Positions 1-9,414 are shown, numbered from the stretch's first letter. The stretch is 64,000 bases of DNA from Novosphingobium resinovorum (GCF_001742225.1 NZ_CP017075.1:3192001-3256000), one strand, 5' to 3'. Notes: generated from the sequence alone by a model not told the origin. Translations and numbers: made by a program.

Positions 1-2
1 TC

Positions 3-647
3 CAGTTCGTCTACCAGGCCGAGATCCACCTGACCTCGGGGCTGGTCGCTGTCTGCTACGCGCTGCTGATGCTGCCCAATGCGGTGCTGGCGCGGATATT
101 CCTCGGCCAGCGGGTGACGCCGGGCTTCATCGCGGGCTCGCTGGTGGCGATCGCGGGCATCGCGCTGCTGATGGTTCACGAATACCGCAGCGCTCCGCCC
201 GAGGGCCGCGTCGCGCTCGGCGTGCTGATGACTTGCGCGGGCATCCTCAGCGCCTCCACCGCCAACATCCTGCAGGGCACGAGCCTTGGCCGCGCGCAGC
301 CGATGGTGCCGATGCTGGCATGGGCGATGCTGCTGGGCGCCGCGATCGACGCCTGCTGGAGCCTCGCCACGGTCGGCGCGCCGGTGATGGAGACGCGCTG
401 GGAATACCTCGCCGGGATCGCCTATCTGGCGATTGCCGGCTCGGTGGTGACCTTCCCGCTCTACTTCATGCTGATCCGCGAACTCGGGCCTGGCCGCGCG
501 GCCTACAACGGCGTCGCGGTGCCGGTGGTGGCGATGGGGCTCTCGACGCTGTTCGAAGGCTATCGCTGGACCGGCCTTGCGGTCGGCGGCGCGGTGCTGG
601 CGCTGGCGGGGCTAGTGATCGCGCTGGCGGCGCGCAAGCGCGGCTAG
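3..647 (+). CDS. DMT/EamA-family transporter, 3' part
   Basis: The frame is open from the window edge, so the start codon and N-terminal helices lie outside. The visible 214 codons are almost entirely hydrophobic helices separated by short loops, with small-residue-rich segments (for example GLAVGGAVLALAGLVIALAA just before the C-terminal Arg/Lys cluster). This is the pattern of the second half of a ten-helix drug/metabolite transporter. Such proteins move small metabolites across the inner membrane; the substrate cannot be read here. The 3' end overlaps the convergent next gene by 36 bp. Family assignment is from overall character, not a diagnostic motif. Confidence 0.7.
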   Translation, partial: QFVYQAEIHLTSGLVAVCYALLMLPNAVLARIFLGQRVTPGFIAGSLVAIAGIALLMVHEYRSAPPEGRVALGVLMTCAGILSASTANILQGTSLGRAQPMVPMLAWAMLLGAAIDACWSLATVGAPVMETRWEYLAGIAYLAIAGSVVTFPLYFMLIRELGPGRAAYNGVAVPVVAMGLSTLFEGYRWTGLAVGGAVLALAGLVIALAARKRG

Positions 648-1415
648 GCCCTCGACATAAGTGGGGTAGCGCGGCCGCCAGCCAAGCACGCGCTTGGCCC
701 TACCGTTCGCGACGCGCCGATTCTCCGCGTAGAAGGCCCGCGCCATGGGTGACAGCTCAGCCTCCTCCAGCGATTGCAGCGGCGGTAGCGGCGTCCCGGT
801 AAGGCGGCACGCTTCCTCCACCAGCAGGTTCTGCGCACAGGGCAGGTCGTCGGCGAGGTTGTAGGCGCCCGGTTGAGCGCTGATCCCGGTCAGCACCCCG
901 GCCGCGATGTCCTCGACATGGACGCGGCTGAAGACCTGATCGGGCAGGTCGATCCGATGCGCGCGGCCCAGCGTCAGCCGTTCCAGTATCGAGCGGCCGG
1001 GGCCGTAGATCCCCGGAAGGCGATAGACCCGCGCGCCCAGCGCCAGCCATGCCGCATCGGCTTCGGCCCGCGCTGTGCGGCGGCCGGTGCCGACAGGCGC
1101 GCTCTCGTCCACCCACGCGCCGGCGGTATCGCCGTAGACGCCGGTGGAGGACAAGTACGACAGCGCCTTTCCCCTTAGCGCATCGCCATAGCGCTCGAGT
1201 ACGAAGTCCAGCGGTTCGCCCCGCCCCTCGCGTCCCGGCGGGACCGAGGAGAGCACGTGATCGGCATCCGCCAGAGCAAGGCGCACACTGCCCTCGTCGT
1301 CGAAGGCGAGCGTGCCCCCGCTGCCGGTCGAGACCACTTCCCACCCGTGCGCCTCGAACAGTGAGGCGATGAAACCGGCCGTATAGCCGAGACCGAAAAT
1401 GAACAGGCGGCGCAT
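612..1415 (-). CDS. NAD(P)-binding epimerase/reductase, YeeZ-like
   Basis: The 267-residue protein opens with a Rossmann segment (FGLGYTAGFIA) in which GxGxxG is relaxed to GLGYTAG. It then has the YLSSTGVYGD segment typical of atypical SDR/YeeZ-like proteins and a GIYGPGRS motif. It lacks an obvious YxxxK pair in the classical spacing, so catalytic activity is uncertain. It is convergent with the upstream transporter and its start is 171 bp from divergent pepN. Cellular role unknown; cytosolic. Confidence 0.7.
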   Translation of the reverse strand: MRRLFIFGLGYTAGFIASLFEAHGWEVVSTGSGGTLAFDDEGSVRLALADADHVLSSVPPGREGRGEPLDFVLERYGDALRGKALSYLSSTGVYGDTAGAWVDESAPVGTGRRTARAEADAAWLALGARVYRLPGIYGPGRSILERLTLGRAHRIDLPDQVFSRVHVEDIAAGVLTGISAQPGAYNLADDLPCAQNLLVEEACRLTGTPLPPLQSLEEAELSPMARAFYAENRRVANGRAKRVLGWRPRYPTYVEGLAALARRQRDH

Positions 1416-1447
1416 GGTCCATAGCTAGCGAAGGTAGCGCGCGATGC

Positions 1448-1530
1448 CCACCCCGCTGCGACTAACTCAGCCTGCGGCTTCGCAAGTCTCGCTCCCCTCC
1501 CGCTTGCGGGAGGGGTTGGGGGTGGGCGGA
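1448..1530. repeat. Dispersed palindromic repeat, copy 1
   Basis: It contains a near-perfect palindrome at 1494-1515 built from CCCCTCCCGC and GCGGGAGGGG around TT. It is preceded by a GCTGCGACTAA...TCTCGCT segment. The same composite unit occurs in opposite orientation at about 9292-9414. It lies in the intergenic space between the divergent YeeZ-like gene and pepN. Confidence 0.75.
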
Positions 1531-1586
1531 TCGCCAATGACGAATCCCCCGCTGGCAATCGGCCGCCGAGCCTCTAAGTAACAGGC

Positions 1587-4241
1587 ATGGACATCGCCAG
1601 CAGACCCTCCGAGCCCGCCGAGAACACTCAAGTGGCGGATGCCGCGCCGCCGCCCGCCGCGCCTCCGGTGATCCGGCGCGAGGATTACCTGCCGCCCGCA
1701 TGGCTGGTGCCTGAGGTCGCGCTGGATTTCCGCCTCGGCCTCGACGCCACTAAGGTCGTCGCCAAGCTCTCGGTCGCGCGCAATCCCGCAGGAAGCGGCG
1801 CTTCGACGCTGCGCCTCAATGGCGACCAGATCGCCCCGCTGGCGGTCCGGGTGGACGGCCTCGACGTCAACGACTGGCGCCTCGACGGCTCCGACCTGCT
1901 CGTCGAACTGAACGGCGAGGCGCATGCAGTCGAGGTCGAAACCGCGCTCAATCCCGCCGCGAACAGCCAGCTCATGGGCCTCTATGCCTCGAACGGGATG
2001 CTCTGTACCCAGTGCGAGGCGGAGGGATTCCGCCGTATCACCTTCTTCCCCGACCGGCCCGACGTGCTGTCCACTTACACGGTGCGGATGAGCGGCGAGA
2101 AGGCGCAGTTCCCCATCCTCCTCGCCAACGGCAACTGCACCGCCAGCGGAGAGGGCGAGGACGGCACGCATTGGGCCGAATGGCACGATCCCTGGCCCAA
2201 GCCGAGCTACCTCTTCGCGCTGGTGGCGGGAGACCTCGTCGCCAATCACGCGGAATTCACCACCATGGGCGGCCGCAAGGTCGACCTCAACATCTGGGTC
2301 CGCCCGGGTGACGAGGACCGCACCCAGCATGCGATGGATTCCCTCGTCAATTCCATGAAGTGGGACGAAGAAGCGTTCGGGCGCGAGTACGATCTCGACC
2401 TGTTCAACATCGTCGCCGTGTCCGATTTCAACATGGGCGCGATGGAGAACAAGGGCCTCAACGTCTTCAACACGCGCTATGTCCTGGCCGACCCCGAGAC
2501 CGCGACCGACGGCGATTACGATGCCGTCGAAGGCGTGATCGGGCACGAATACTTCCACAACTGGTCGGGCAACCGCGTGACCTGCCGCGACTGGTTCCAG
2601 CTGAGCCTCAAGGAAGGCTTCACCGTCCTGCGCGACCAGCTGTTCAGCGCCGACATGGGCAGCGAGGCGGTCAAGCGGATCGAGGATGTGCGCGTCCTGC
2701 GCATTGCCCAGTTCCCCGAGGATTCCGGCCCGCTTGCGCACCCGATCCGGCCCGATTCCTTCCAGGAAATCAGCAACTTCTACACCGCGACGATCTACAA
2801 CAAGGGCGCCGAGGTGATCCGCATGATGCGCACCATGGCGGGCCTCGAACGGTTCCGCCAGGGCACCGACCTCTACTTTGAGCGCCACGACGGCGAGGCC
2901 GCGACCTGCGAGGATTTCGTCAAGGCGATCGAGGATGGCGCCAGGCTCGATCTCACGCAGTTCCGCCTGTGGTACTCGCAGGCCGGCACGCCGCAGGTTG
3001 CTGCCGAGATGGCACATAACGGCACCCAAACGGTACTCAAGCTCACCCAGACCGTCCCCGCCACCCCCGGACAGCCCGAAAAGCAGGCCATGCCGATCCC
3101 CTTGCGCGTCGCGCTGTTCGACCGCGACACCGGCACCCATTCGGGCGAGCAGCTGATCGTCCTCGACAAGGACAGCCAGACCTTCACCTTCGACGGTTTC
3201 ACCCAGCCGCCGGTGCTGTCGATCAACCGCGGCTTCTCGGCTCCGGTGGCGATCGAGTTCGAACGCGACAGCGCGGACCTCGTGTTCCTCGCCGCGCATG
3301 ACGACGATCCCTTCGCCCGCTACGAGGCGATGCAGGGCCTCGTCGTCCAGCATCTCGTCGCCGCCGTCTCCGGCAAGCTCGATGATGCCGCGCGCGCCGA
3401 GGGGCGCGCGGCGATCGGGGAGGCTTACGGTTCGGTGATCGCCGACCCGGCGCTCGACGACCTGATGCGCGGCGAACTGATGATCCTGCCCGCCGAGACC
3501 TACCTTGCCGAGCAGCTTCCCGTCTCCGACCCCGGCGCGATCCATGCCGAGCGCGAAGCGCTGAAAGCATGGCTGGGCCGCGAACTCGCCGCCCCGCTTA
3601 AGGCGCTCCACGACCGCGCCGTCGCCGTGGCCTATTCGCGCGAGGCGGCGGCGCGCGGCGCCCGCAAGATCAAGACGCAGGCGCTGGTGCTGATCGCCTG
3701 CAGCGACCCAGCCGAGGGCGCGCGCCGTGCCTTCGCGCAGTACCAGGCGGCCGACAACATGACCGACCGCCAGGGCGCGCTCATGGTCCTCGCCAGCCTC
3801 GACGCGCCGGAGCGGGAGACGGCGCTGGCCGATTTCCACGATCGCTACGAAGGCAATGCCCTCGTCATCGACAAGTGGTTCTCGCTGCAGGCGGGCGCGC
3901 TCAATCCGAAGGTGCTGGAGCACATCGCGGCGCTGGCGCAGCACCCCGACTTCACCATGACCAACCCCAACCGCGTGCGCGCGCTCTACATGGCGGCGGC
4001 GGCGAACCCCAAGGCGTTCCACGACGCCAGCGGCGAGGGCTACCGCATGATCGGCGACCTGATCCGCCGTCTTGATCCGATCAACGCGCAGACGGCGGCG
4101 CGCTTCGTGCCCTCGCTCGGCCGTTGGCGCCGGATCGAGCCGGTCCGCGCGGCGATGATGCGCGCCGAACTGGAGCGCATCGCGGCGCTGCCCGAGCTTT
4201 CGCGCGACGTGCGCGAGCAGGTGTCGAAGTCCCTTGGCTGA
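1587..4241 (+). CDS. pepN: Aminopeptidase N (M1 family)
   Basis: This 884-residue zinc aminopeptidase removes N-terminal residues from peptides in the cytosol. The exopeptidase motif GAMEN is near residue 284, and the zinc-binding HEYFH motif starts at His320, with the expected downstream Glu in the following helix (LKEGFTVLRDQ). Length and the C-terminal helical half match the proteobacterial PepN (alanyl aminopeptidase) subfamily. The N-terminal 35 residues are Ala/Pro-rich and low complexity, so the true start could be somewhat downstream. Its stop overlaps the next gene by 8 bp, suggesting coupled translation with pgeF. Confidence 0.95.
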   Translation: MDIASRPSEPAENTQVADAAPPPAAPPVIRREDYLPPAWLVPEVALDFRLGLDATKVVAKLSVARNPAGSGASTLRLNGDQIAPLAVRVDGLDVNDWRLDGSDLLVELNGEAHAVEVETALNPAANSQLMGLYASNGMLCTQCEAEGFRRITFFPDRPDVLSTYTVRMSGEKAQFPILLANGNCTASGEGEDGTHWAEWHDPWPKPSYLFALVAGDLVANHAEFTTMGGRKVDLNIWVRPGDEDRTQHAMDSLVNSMKWDEEAFGREYDLDLFNIVAVSDFNMGAMENKGLNVFNTRYVLADPETATDGDYDAVEGVIGHEYFHNWSGNRVTCRDWFQLSLKEGFTVLRDQLFSADMGSEAVKRIEDVRVLRIAQFPEDSGPLAHPIRPDSFQEISNFYTATIYNKGAEVIRMMRTMAGLERFRQGTDLYFERHDGEAATCEDFVKAIEDGARLDLTQFRLWYSQAGTPQVAAEMAHNGTQTVLKLTQTVPATPGQPEKQAMPIPLRVALFDRDTGTHSGEQLIVLDKDSQTFTFDGFTQPPVLSINRGFSAPVAIEFERDSADLVFLAAHDDDPFARYEAMQGLVVQHLVAAVSGKLDDAARAEGRAAIGEAYGSVIADPALDDLMRGELMILPAETYLAEQLPVSDPGAIHAEREALKAWLGRELAAPLKALHDRAVAVAYSREAAARGARKIKTQALVLIACSDPAEGARRAFAQYQAADNMTDRQGALMVLASLDAPERETALADFHDRYEGNALVIDKWFSLQAGALNPKVLEHIAALAQHPDFTMTNPNRVRALYMAAAANPKAFHDASGEGYRMIGDLIRRLDPINAQTAARFVPSLGRWRRIEPVRAAMMRAELERIAALPELSRDVREQVSKSLG

Positions 4242-5004
4242 GCCGGTCGAAGTCAACCGCGCCACTCTGCTCGAAGGTGTCTCCCACGGCTTCCTCGGCC
4301 GCCGGGGCGGAGTAAGCGAGGGCGAAGTCGCGGGCCTCAACGTCGGGCGCGGTTCGGGCGATGATCTCGACATCGTCGAACGCAACCGCACGCGGGCGGC
4401 CGAAGCGGTGCTGCCCGGCGCGCGGCTGGTCACGGTCTATCAGGTCCACTCGGCCGACTGCGCGGTGCTGGGCGGGGAACCATGGTCCGAGGAAGACCGC
4501 CCCAAGGCCGACGCCATCGTCACCGACCGGCCCGGCGCGGTGCTGGGTATCCTCACGGCCGACTGCGCGCCGGTGCTCTTCGCCGACCGCGAGGCGGGCG
4601 TGATCGGCGCGGCCCATGCCGGCTGGCGCGGGGCGCTGGGCGGCGTCACCGATGCCACCATCGCCGCGATGGAGGCCCTCGGCGCCCGGCGGGAAAGCAT
4701 CGTCGCGGCGGTGGGGCCGTGCATCGCGCAGGATTCCTACGAGGTGGACGCAGCGTTCCGCGAGCGCTTCCTCGCCGACGACCTGCCCAATGCGCGGTTC
4801 TTCCAGGAAGGGCGGCCCGAGCATTTCCAGTTCGACCTCGAAGGCTACGTGCTATGCCGGTTGCGCCTCGCCGGGATCGCGCATCCCGAGGGTCTGCGGC
4901 TGGATACTTATGCCGAGCCCGAGCGGTTCTACTCCTTCCGCCGCGCCACCCATCGCGGGGAACTGAGCTACGGGCGGCAGATTTCGCTGATCGGGCTGGG
5001 CTGA
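4234..5004 (+). CDS. pgeF: Peptidoglycan-editing factor PgeF (laccase-domain, YfiH family)
   Basis: The 256-residue protein has the YfiH/Cu-oxidase_4 signatures: a VHSADCAVL segment, LTADCAPVLFAD with the metal-ligand Cys, AHAGWRGALGG, and a late AVGPCIAQDSYEV. E. coli PgeF prevents L-Ser incorporation at the second position of peptidoglycan precursors; related proteins act on purine nucleosides. The start is a TTG inside the end of pepN. No in-frame ATG gives the complete N-terminus, so coupled translation is likely. Confidence 0.9.
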   Translation: MAEPVEVNRATLLEGVSHGFLGRRGGVSEGEVAGLNVGRGSGDDLDIVERNRTRAAEAVLPGARLVTVYQVHSADCAVLGGEPWSEEDRPKADAIVTDRPGAVLGILTADCAPVLFADREAGVIGAAHAGWRGALGGVTDATIAAMEALGARRESIVAAVGPCIAQDSYEVDAAFRERFLADDLPNARFFQEGRPEHFQFDLEGYVLCRLRLAGIAHPEGLRLDTYAEPERFYSFRRATHRGELSYGRQISLIGLG

Positions 5005-5725
5005 GGGTGTACCTTCGTCATTGCTTCGCTGCGCTCGCAATGACGAAGAAGAATGATTCACGCGGAGGCGCAGAGGTGTAGCGCTTGCGGCAGCGAGCCT
5101 TTCCTTTCATCGGTGCGTTTTCCTCACCATTGGAATGGGGAGCGAGTTCACGGCGTCACCCAACACCTCTGCGCCTCCGCGTGAACCCGTTTTTCTGCTT
5201 TTTATCGAGCGGCAGCTTCCGCCGCGTTGGGGACCTTGTGTATCCTCCCTGTTCCGCAGGAATGGGGAGGGGGACCGCCGACGAAGTCGGTGGTGGAGGG
5301 GGAGAAACCCCTCCGTCAGCCCTGCGGGCTGCCACCTCCCCATTCCTACGGAACAGGGAGGATAAAGCAGCTGCTTCCTACCCAAATCCGCCGTCACCCT
5401 GAACTTGTTTCAGGGGCCATCAGGCCGATCGCCCATTTCGTGAGCGGCTAAATCGAAGGTGCGGTTTTCGCCTTCCGGCTTCGGCGCCAGCTGCCCGATG
5501 GATCCTGAACCAAGTTCAGGATGACGAAGGCAGGGGCGCAACATCGGCGTCTCACTGATAGGCCCTTAACCCGCTCAGGCTGAGCTTGTCGAAGCCCCCC
5601 GAGGCCGAGCGCTGCGGCCTGCCATGCTTCGGCAGCCCGAACGCGCCATCGCCACCGTCCCACCCCGAAATCACCGGTATCGCCAAGCCGATCGGCCTAA
5701 CTTCCGTCCGTTACAGTAGCTTGCC

Positions 5726-5739
5726 TTGACCAAAATCAA
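5726..5739 (+). promoter_or_regulatory. FNR/FnrL-type box upstream of petABC
   Basis: The sequence is TTGA-CCAAAA-TCAA, a perfect match to the CRP/FNR half-site pair TTGA-N6-TCAA, extended to a CCTTGA...TCAAGG palindrome. A TATAAC hexamer at 5763-5768 would place the transcription start near 5775, so the box centre would be near -42, the class II activator position. The bc1 operon may therefore respond to oxygen through an FNR-family regulator. Confidence 0.6.
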
Positions 5740-5762
5740 GGTTGGCACAGGCGACGTTCATG

Positions 5763-5768
5763 TATAAC
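5763..5768 (+). promoter_or_regulatory. Candidate -10 element (TATAAC) for petABC
   Basis: The hexamer is five of six to the sigma-70 consensus. The nearest -35-like sequence, TTGGCA at 5742-5747, is only 15 bp away, which is suboptimal. That would fit a promoter needing the FNR-type activator bound just upstream. Confidence 0.4.
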
Positions 5769-5910
5769 AGAAGCCCCAAAGCCGGGAGATTCATGGGTTT
5801 TGCCCATGGCTCGCAACCGGTACGGGGGATACCAGGATACCATTCGGTCTGATAGACCTCCTGCCGCACCTCCGGCAGAGAGGGTTGTCGAAAGCAAGGC
5901 AAGGGCAAAC

Positions 5911-6444
5911 ATGGCAGAAACAGAGGGCGTAAGGCGGCGCGATTTCATCAACATCGCCGCAGTCAGCGCTGCAGGCGTTGCAGGAATCGGGATCGTCGTC
6001 CCGCTCGTGAGCCAGATGTCGGCATCGGCCGACGTTCTCGCGGCTTCCTCCACCGAAATCGATATCTCGGCGATCCAGCCCGGACAGGCGATCAAGGCGG
6101 TGTTCCGCAAGCAGCCCGTCTTCGTGCGCAACCTGACCCCGCACGAGATCGAGGCCGCCAACAAGGTGGACGTCGCCTCGCTGCGCGATCCCCAGACGCT
6201 GGAGGAGCGCACCAAGGAGGGCAAGGAGAACTGGCTCATCACCATGGGCGTGTGCACCCACCTCGGCTGCGTGCCGCTGGGCGCCGGCGAAGGTGAAGTG
6301 AAGGGCGAGTTCGGCGGCTACTTCTGCCCCTGCCACGGTTCCGCCTACGATACCGCGGCGCGCATCCGCAAAGGCCCCGCGCCCAAGAACCTCGAGGTGC
6401 CGAAGTACGAGTTCTCGTCCGACACCGTCGTCAAAATCGGCTGA
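5911..6444 (+). CDS. petA: Ubiquinol-cytochrome c reductase iron-sulfur subunit (Rieske)
   Basis: This is the Rieske [2Fe-2S] subunit of cytochrome bc1, which passes electrons from quinol to cytochrome c1. Both cluster-binding boxes are present: CTHLGC and CPCHGSAYD. The chosen ATG gives a twin-arginine type N-terminus ([16 protein letters not shown]) followed by a single membrane anchor, the normal form. An in-frame ATG at 5800 would add 37 atypical residues. It is the first gene of the petABC operon, with 23 bp to petB. Confidence 0.95.
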   Translation: MAETEGVRRRDFINIAAVSAAGVAGIGIVVPLVSQMSASADVLAASSTEIDISAIQPGQAIKAVFRKQPVFVRNLTPHEIEAANKVDVASLRDPQTLEERTKEGKENWLITMGVCTHLGCVPLGAGEGEVKGEFGGYFCPCHGSAYDTAARIRKGPAPKNLEVPKYEFSSDTVVKIG

Positions 6445-6467
6445 GCCCAAGAGAGAGGATCAAGAAC

Positions 6468-7769
6468 ATGAGCTTTCCCTGGGCAAAGCACTACACCCCC
6501 GCGCATCCCTTCATGAAGTGGATGGACGACAGGCTGCCGATCCCGCGCCTCGTCTACAATGCCGTGGGTGGTGGCTACGAGGTTCCGCGCAACCTCAACT
6601 ATTTCTGGAACTTCGGTTTCCTTGCGGGGCTCTGCCTCGTGCTGCAGATCGTCACCGGCATCGTCATGGCCATGCACTACGCGGCCAATACCGCCGTGGC
6701 GTTCGACACCATCGAGATGACCGTGCGCGACGTGAACTGGGGCTGGCTGATGCGCTATGCGCACGCCAATGGCGCCTCGGCCTTCTTCGTCGTCATCTAC
6801 ATCCACATCTTCCGCGGCTTCTACTATGGCTCGTACAAGGCCCCGCGCGAAATGGTGTGGCTGCTGGGCGTGGTGATCTTCCTGCTGATGATGGCCACCG
6901 CCTTCATGGGCTACGTGCTTCCCTGGGGCCAGATGAGCTTCTGGGGCGCCAAGGTCATCACCGGTCTGTTCGGCGCGATCCCCTTCGTGGGCGAGCCGTT
7001 GCAGCAGTGGCTGCTGGGCGGTTTCGCGCCTGACAACGCCGCGCTCAACCGCTTCTTCTCGCTCCACTACCTGCTGCCCTTCGTGATCCTGGGCGTGGTG
7101 ATCCTGCACATCTGGGCACTGCACATCCCCGGCTCGTCGAACCCGACCGGCGTGGAAGTGAAGTCCAGCTCGGACACGGTGCCGTTCTACCCCTTCTACG
7201 TCGCCAAGGACGGCTGGGCGATCGGCGTCTTCGCGATCCTCTTTGCGATCGCGGTGTTCTACTTCCCCAACGCGCTCGGCCACCCGGACAACTACATTCC
7301 GGCGAACCCGATGAGCACGCCCGCGCACATCGTGCCCGAATGGTACTTCTGGCCGTTCTACGCGATCCTCCGCGCCTTCACGCAGGACTTCTTCTTCATC
7401 CCGGCCAAGCTGATGGGCGTGCTCGCCATGTTCGGCGCGATCCTGGTGTGGTTCTTCCTGCCCTGGCTCGACAAGTCGCCGGTGCGTTCGGGCGGCTACC
7501 GTCCGCTGTACCGCAAGTTCTTCTTCTTCGGCCTGATCCCGGCGATGCTGGTGCTGTTCTACTGCGGCGGCGCCGCGGCGGCGGAGCCCTACGTGATGAT
7601 CTCGCAGCTGGCGGCGCTCTACTACTTCGCGCACTTCCTCATCATCATCCCGGTGGTCTCGGCGATCGAAAAGCCGCTGCCGCTGCCGTTCTCGATCACC
7701 GAATCGGTGCTCGGCAAGGATGACGAGGCCGTACTCGACGTTTCCGCCGCCCCGGCTTCGGCCGTCTGA
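6468..7769 (+). CDS. petB: Cytochrome b subunit of the bc1 complex
   Basis: The 433-residue integral membrane protein carries two b hemes and the quinol sites. Visible hallmarks are the first transmembrane block ([19 protein letters not shown]), heme-ligand histidines in RYAHANGAS...IYIHIFRG and in the SLHYLLPF...ILHIWALH helix, and the Qo-site PEWY motif ([14 protein letters not shown]). A GAGAGAGGA Shine-Dalgarno precedes the ATG. The C-terminal ~20 residues are a short polar tail. Confidence 0.97.
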   Translation: MSFPWAKHYTPAHPFMKWMDDRLPIPRLVYNAVGGGYEVPRNLNYFWNFGFLAGLCLVLQIVTGIVMAMHYAANTAVAFDTIEMTVRDVNWGWLMRYAHANGASAFFVVIYIHIFRGFYYGSYKAPREMVWLLGVVIFLLMMATAFMGYVLPWGQMSFWGAKVITGLFGAIPFVGEPLQQWLLGGFAPDNAALNRFFSLHYLLPFVILGVVILHIWALHIPGSSNPTGVEVKSSSDTVPFYPFYVAKDGWAIGVFAILFAIAVFYFPNALGHPDNYIPANPMSTPAHIVPEWYFWPFYAILRAFTQDFFFIPAKLMGVLAMFGAILVWFFLPWLDKSPVRSGGYRPLYRKFFFFGLIPAMLVLFYCGGAAAAEPYVMISQLAALYYFAHFLIIIPVVSAIEKPLPLPFSITESVLGKDDEAVLDVSAAPASAV

Positions 7770-7795
7770 TCCAGCCAGAACGAAAGACGAAAGAC

Positions 7796-8635
7796 ATGGC
7801 ACGCATTCTCTCGATCCTCGTCGGGCTGTTCTTCACGGTCGCGCTGGCGTGGTCGTTCGGCAAGGGCGCCTACACGCAGATCACCGAACCGCCCGCAGCG
7901 ACTGCCGAGCACGAGTTCCACCTGCACCCCAAGGAACTCCACCTCGCCAGCGACGGCCCCTTCGGCAAGTTCGACAAGCAGCAGCTGCAGCGCGGCTTCC
8001 AGATCTACAAGGAAGTCTGCTCGGCCTGCCACTCGCTCAGCCACGTCGCCTTCCGCGACCTGGCGGCGCTGGGCTATTCCGAAGGCCAGGTGAAGGCCAT
8101 CGCGGCGGGCTTCCAGGTCCCCGGCGTGGACCCCACCACCGGCGAGGCGAACACCCGTCCGGGCCTGCCGACCGACTACTTCCCCAAGCCCTTCGCCAAC
8201 GACACGGCCGCGCGCGCCGCGAACAACAACGCGATCCCGCCCGACCTCTCGCTGATGACCAAGGCGCGCCACGAAGGCGGCCCCTACGTCTACTCGCTGC
8301 TGACCGGCTTCCAGGCCCAGCCCGCCGCGTTGCTCAAGGAGTTCCCGGACGCCAAGACGCCTGACGGCCTGCACTACAACCCGTACTTCGCGAACCTCAA
8401 CCTCGCGATGGCGCCGCCGCTGACTGCCGACGGCCAGGTGGAATACAGCCCGGGCAACCCGAAGCCGACGGTCGACCAGATGGCGAAGGACGTCTCGGCC
8501 TTCCTCGTCTGGACCGCCGAACCGAAGCTGGAGAAGCGCAACCAGACCGGCCTTGCCGTGGTGCTCTTCCTGATCTTCGCGACGGTGCTGGGCTATATGT
8601 CCTACCGCAACATCTGGGCGGGCAAGAAGCACTGA
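7796..8635 (+). CDS. petC: Cytochrome c1
   Basis: The 279-residue subunit has an N-terminal hydrophobic export segment and the covalent heme motif CSACH at residues 75-79. The MAPPL segment supplies the likely Met ligand. A C-terminal membrane anchor (VVLFLIFATVLGYMSYRNIWAG) ends in a Lys-rich tail. It accepts electrons from the Rieske protein in the periplasm. It follows petB by 26 bp and ends the operon before a hairpin terminator. Confidence 0.96.
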   Translation: MARILSILVGLFFTVALAWSFGKGAYTQITEPPAATAEHEFHLHPKELHLASDGPFGKFDKQQLQRGFQIYKEVCSACHSLSHVAFRDLAALGYSEGQVKAIAAGFQVPGVDPTTGEANTRPGLPTDYFPKPFANDTAARAANNNAIPPDLSLMTKARHEGGPYVYSLLTGFQAQPAALLKEFPDAKTPDGLHYNPYFANLNLAMAPPLTADGQVEYSPGNPKPTVDQMAKDVSAFLVWTAEPKLEKRNQTGLAVVLFLIFATVLGYMSYRNIWAGKKH

Positions 8636-8680
8636 TCCAAGAAGCGCTGACGTAAGCGCTTCCACCTGCTAAGGGCTCCG

Positions 8681-8719
8681 GCGCCCCGCCATCCACGGTG
8701 ATGGCGGGGCGCTTTGCTT
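8681..8719 (+). terminator. Rho-independent-like terminator after petC
   Basis: Perfect 13-bp GC-rich arms (GCGCCCCGCCATC at 8681-8693 and its complement at 8700-8712) surround a 6-nt loop and are followed by the modest T-rich tract TTTGCTTAT. It separates petABC from apt. Confidence 0.75.
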
Positions 8720-8741
8720 ATGAGCTGCCGGAGATGCAAAA

Positions 8742-9278
8742 GTGACCGTCGAAGACCTCCGCCAGCTGGTGCGCACGATCCCCGACTTCCCCAAGCCCGG
8801 AATCCTGTTCCGCGACGTCACCACCCTGATCGGCGACGGCCCCGGCTTCGCAGCGGCGGTGGGGCACATGGCGGACCGTGCCGAAGCGGCCGGGGCCGAG
8901 GTGATCGCCGGGATCGAGGCGCGCGGCTTCGTGTTCGGCGCGGCGATGGCGGCGCGCATGGGCCTGCCCTTCGTGCCGGTGCGCAAGCCGGGCAAGCTGC
9001 CGGTCCCGGTCCTCGCGATCGACTATGCGCTGGAATACGGCACAGACACGCTGGAGGTCGATCCGGGCGCGGTGCCGGACGGCGCCCGCGTGGTGGTGAT
9101 CGATGATCTCATCGCCACCGGCGGCACGGCGCTGGCGGCGGTGGAACTGTTACGCCGGGCAGGGGGTGAGGTGGTGCATTCGCTCTTCGCCATCGACCTG
9201 CCTGACCTCGGCGGCGCGCAGCGGCTGCGCGATGCAGGCGTTCCGGCCGAGGCGCTGATGGCCTTCGAGGGGCATTGA
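8742..9278 (+). CDS. apt: Adenine phosphoribosyltransferase
   Basis: The 178-residue enzyme converts adenine and PRPP to AMP in purine salvage. The PRPP-binding signature VVVIDDLIATGGTALAA is present. The N-terminal IPDFPKPGILFRDVTTL block and the adenine-loop sequence GIEARGFVFG are typical of APRT. The start is GTG with a GGAG Shine-Dalgarno eight bases upstream; no better ATG exists. Monocistronic between a terminator and a repeat pair. Confidence 0.96.
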   Translation: MTVEDLRQLVRTIPDFPKPGILFRDVTTLIGDGPGFAAAVGHMADRAEAAGAEVIAGIEARGFVFGAAMAARMGLPFVPVRKPGKLPVPVLAIDYALEYGTDTLEVDPGAVPDGARVVVIDDLIATGGTALAAVELLRRAGGEVVHSLFAIDLPDLGGAQRLRDAGVPAEALMAFEGH

Positions 9279-9291
9279 GGCGCTAAGGGAA

Positions 9292-9414
9292 AAAGCCCGC
9301 CCCTGCCCCCTCCCGCAAGCGGGAGGGGAATGAGAGGTCGGGTTTCCCCCTCCCGCAAGCGGGAGGGGCAGCGAGACTTAGTCCGCAGGACTTAGTCGCA
9401 GCGGGGTGGGAGGG
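9292..9414. repeat. Dispersed palindromic repeat, copy 2 (tandem palindromes)
   Basis: Two copies of the CCCCTCCCGC/GCGGGAGGGG palindrome lie at 9307-9328 and 9347-9368. They are followed by CAGCGAGACTTAGTCCGCAGGACTTAGTCGCAGCGGGGTGGG, the reverse complement of the unit near 1448-1530 with small differences. They fill the convergent gap between apt and the malonyl-CoA decarboxylase gene and may act as a bidirectional terminator. Confidence 0.8.

Larger units (their letters stand above)
5005..5799. repeat. Gene-free stretch packed with palindromic (REP-like) repeats
   Basis: No credible gene is present in these 795 bp. Directly visible repeats are as follows. Arms of 12 bp (CTTCGTCATTGC type) lie at 5013-5024/5037-5048. 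A perfect 23-bp inverted pair lies at 5057-5079/5163-5185. A long hairpin has 16-bp arms at 5241-5256/5349-5364 and inner 12-bp arms at 5259-5270/5335-5346. Short CCTGAAC/GTTCAGG palindromes lie near 5396-5414 and 5502-5525, and a CTCAGGCTGAGCTTGTCGAAG element lies near 5575-5597. The last three types resemble repeats familiar from sphingomonad genomes. Confidence 0.85.

Noticed and set aside
1467..4433. Very long reverse-strand open frame opposite pepN
   Set aside because: It is an antisense shadow in high-GC DNA; the composition is Arg/His/Gly/Asp-rich and no family is seen, while the plus strand encodes a clear M1 peptidase.
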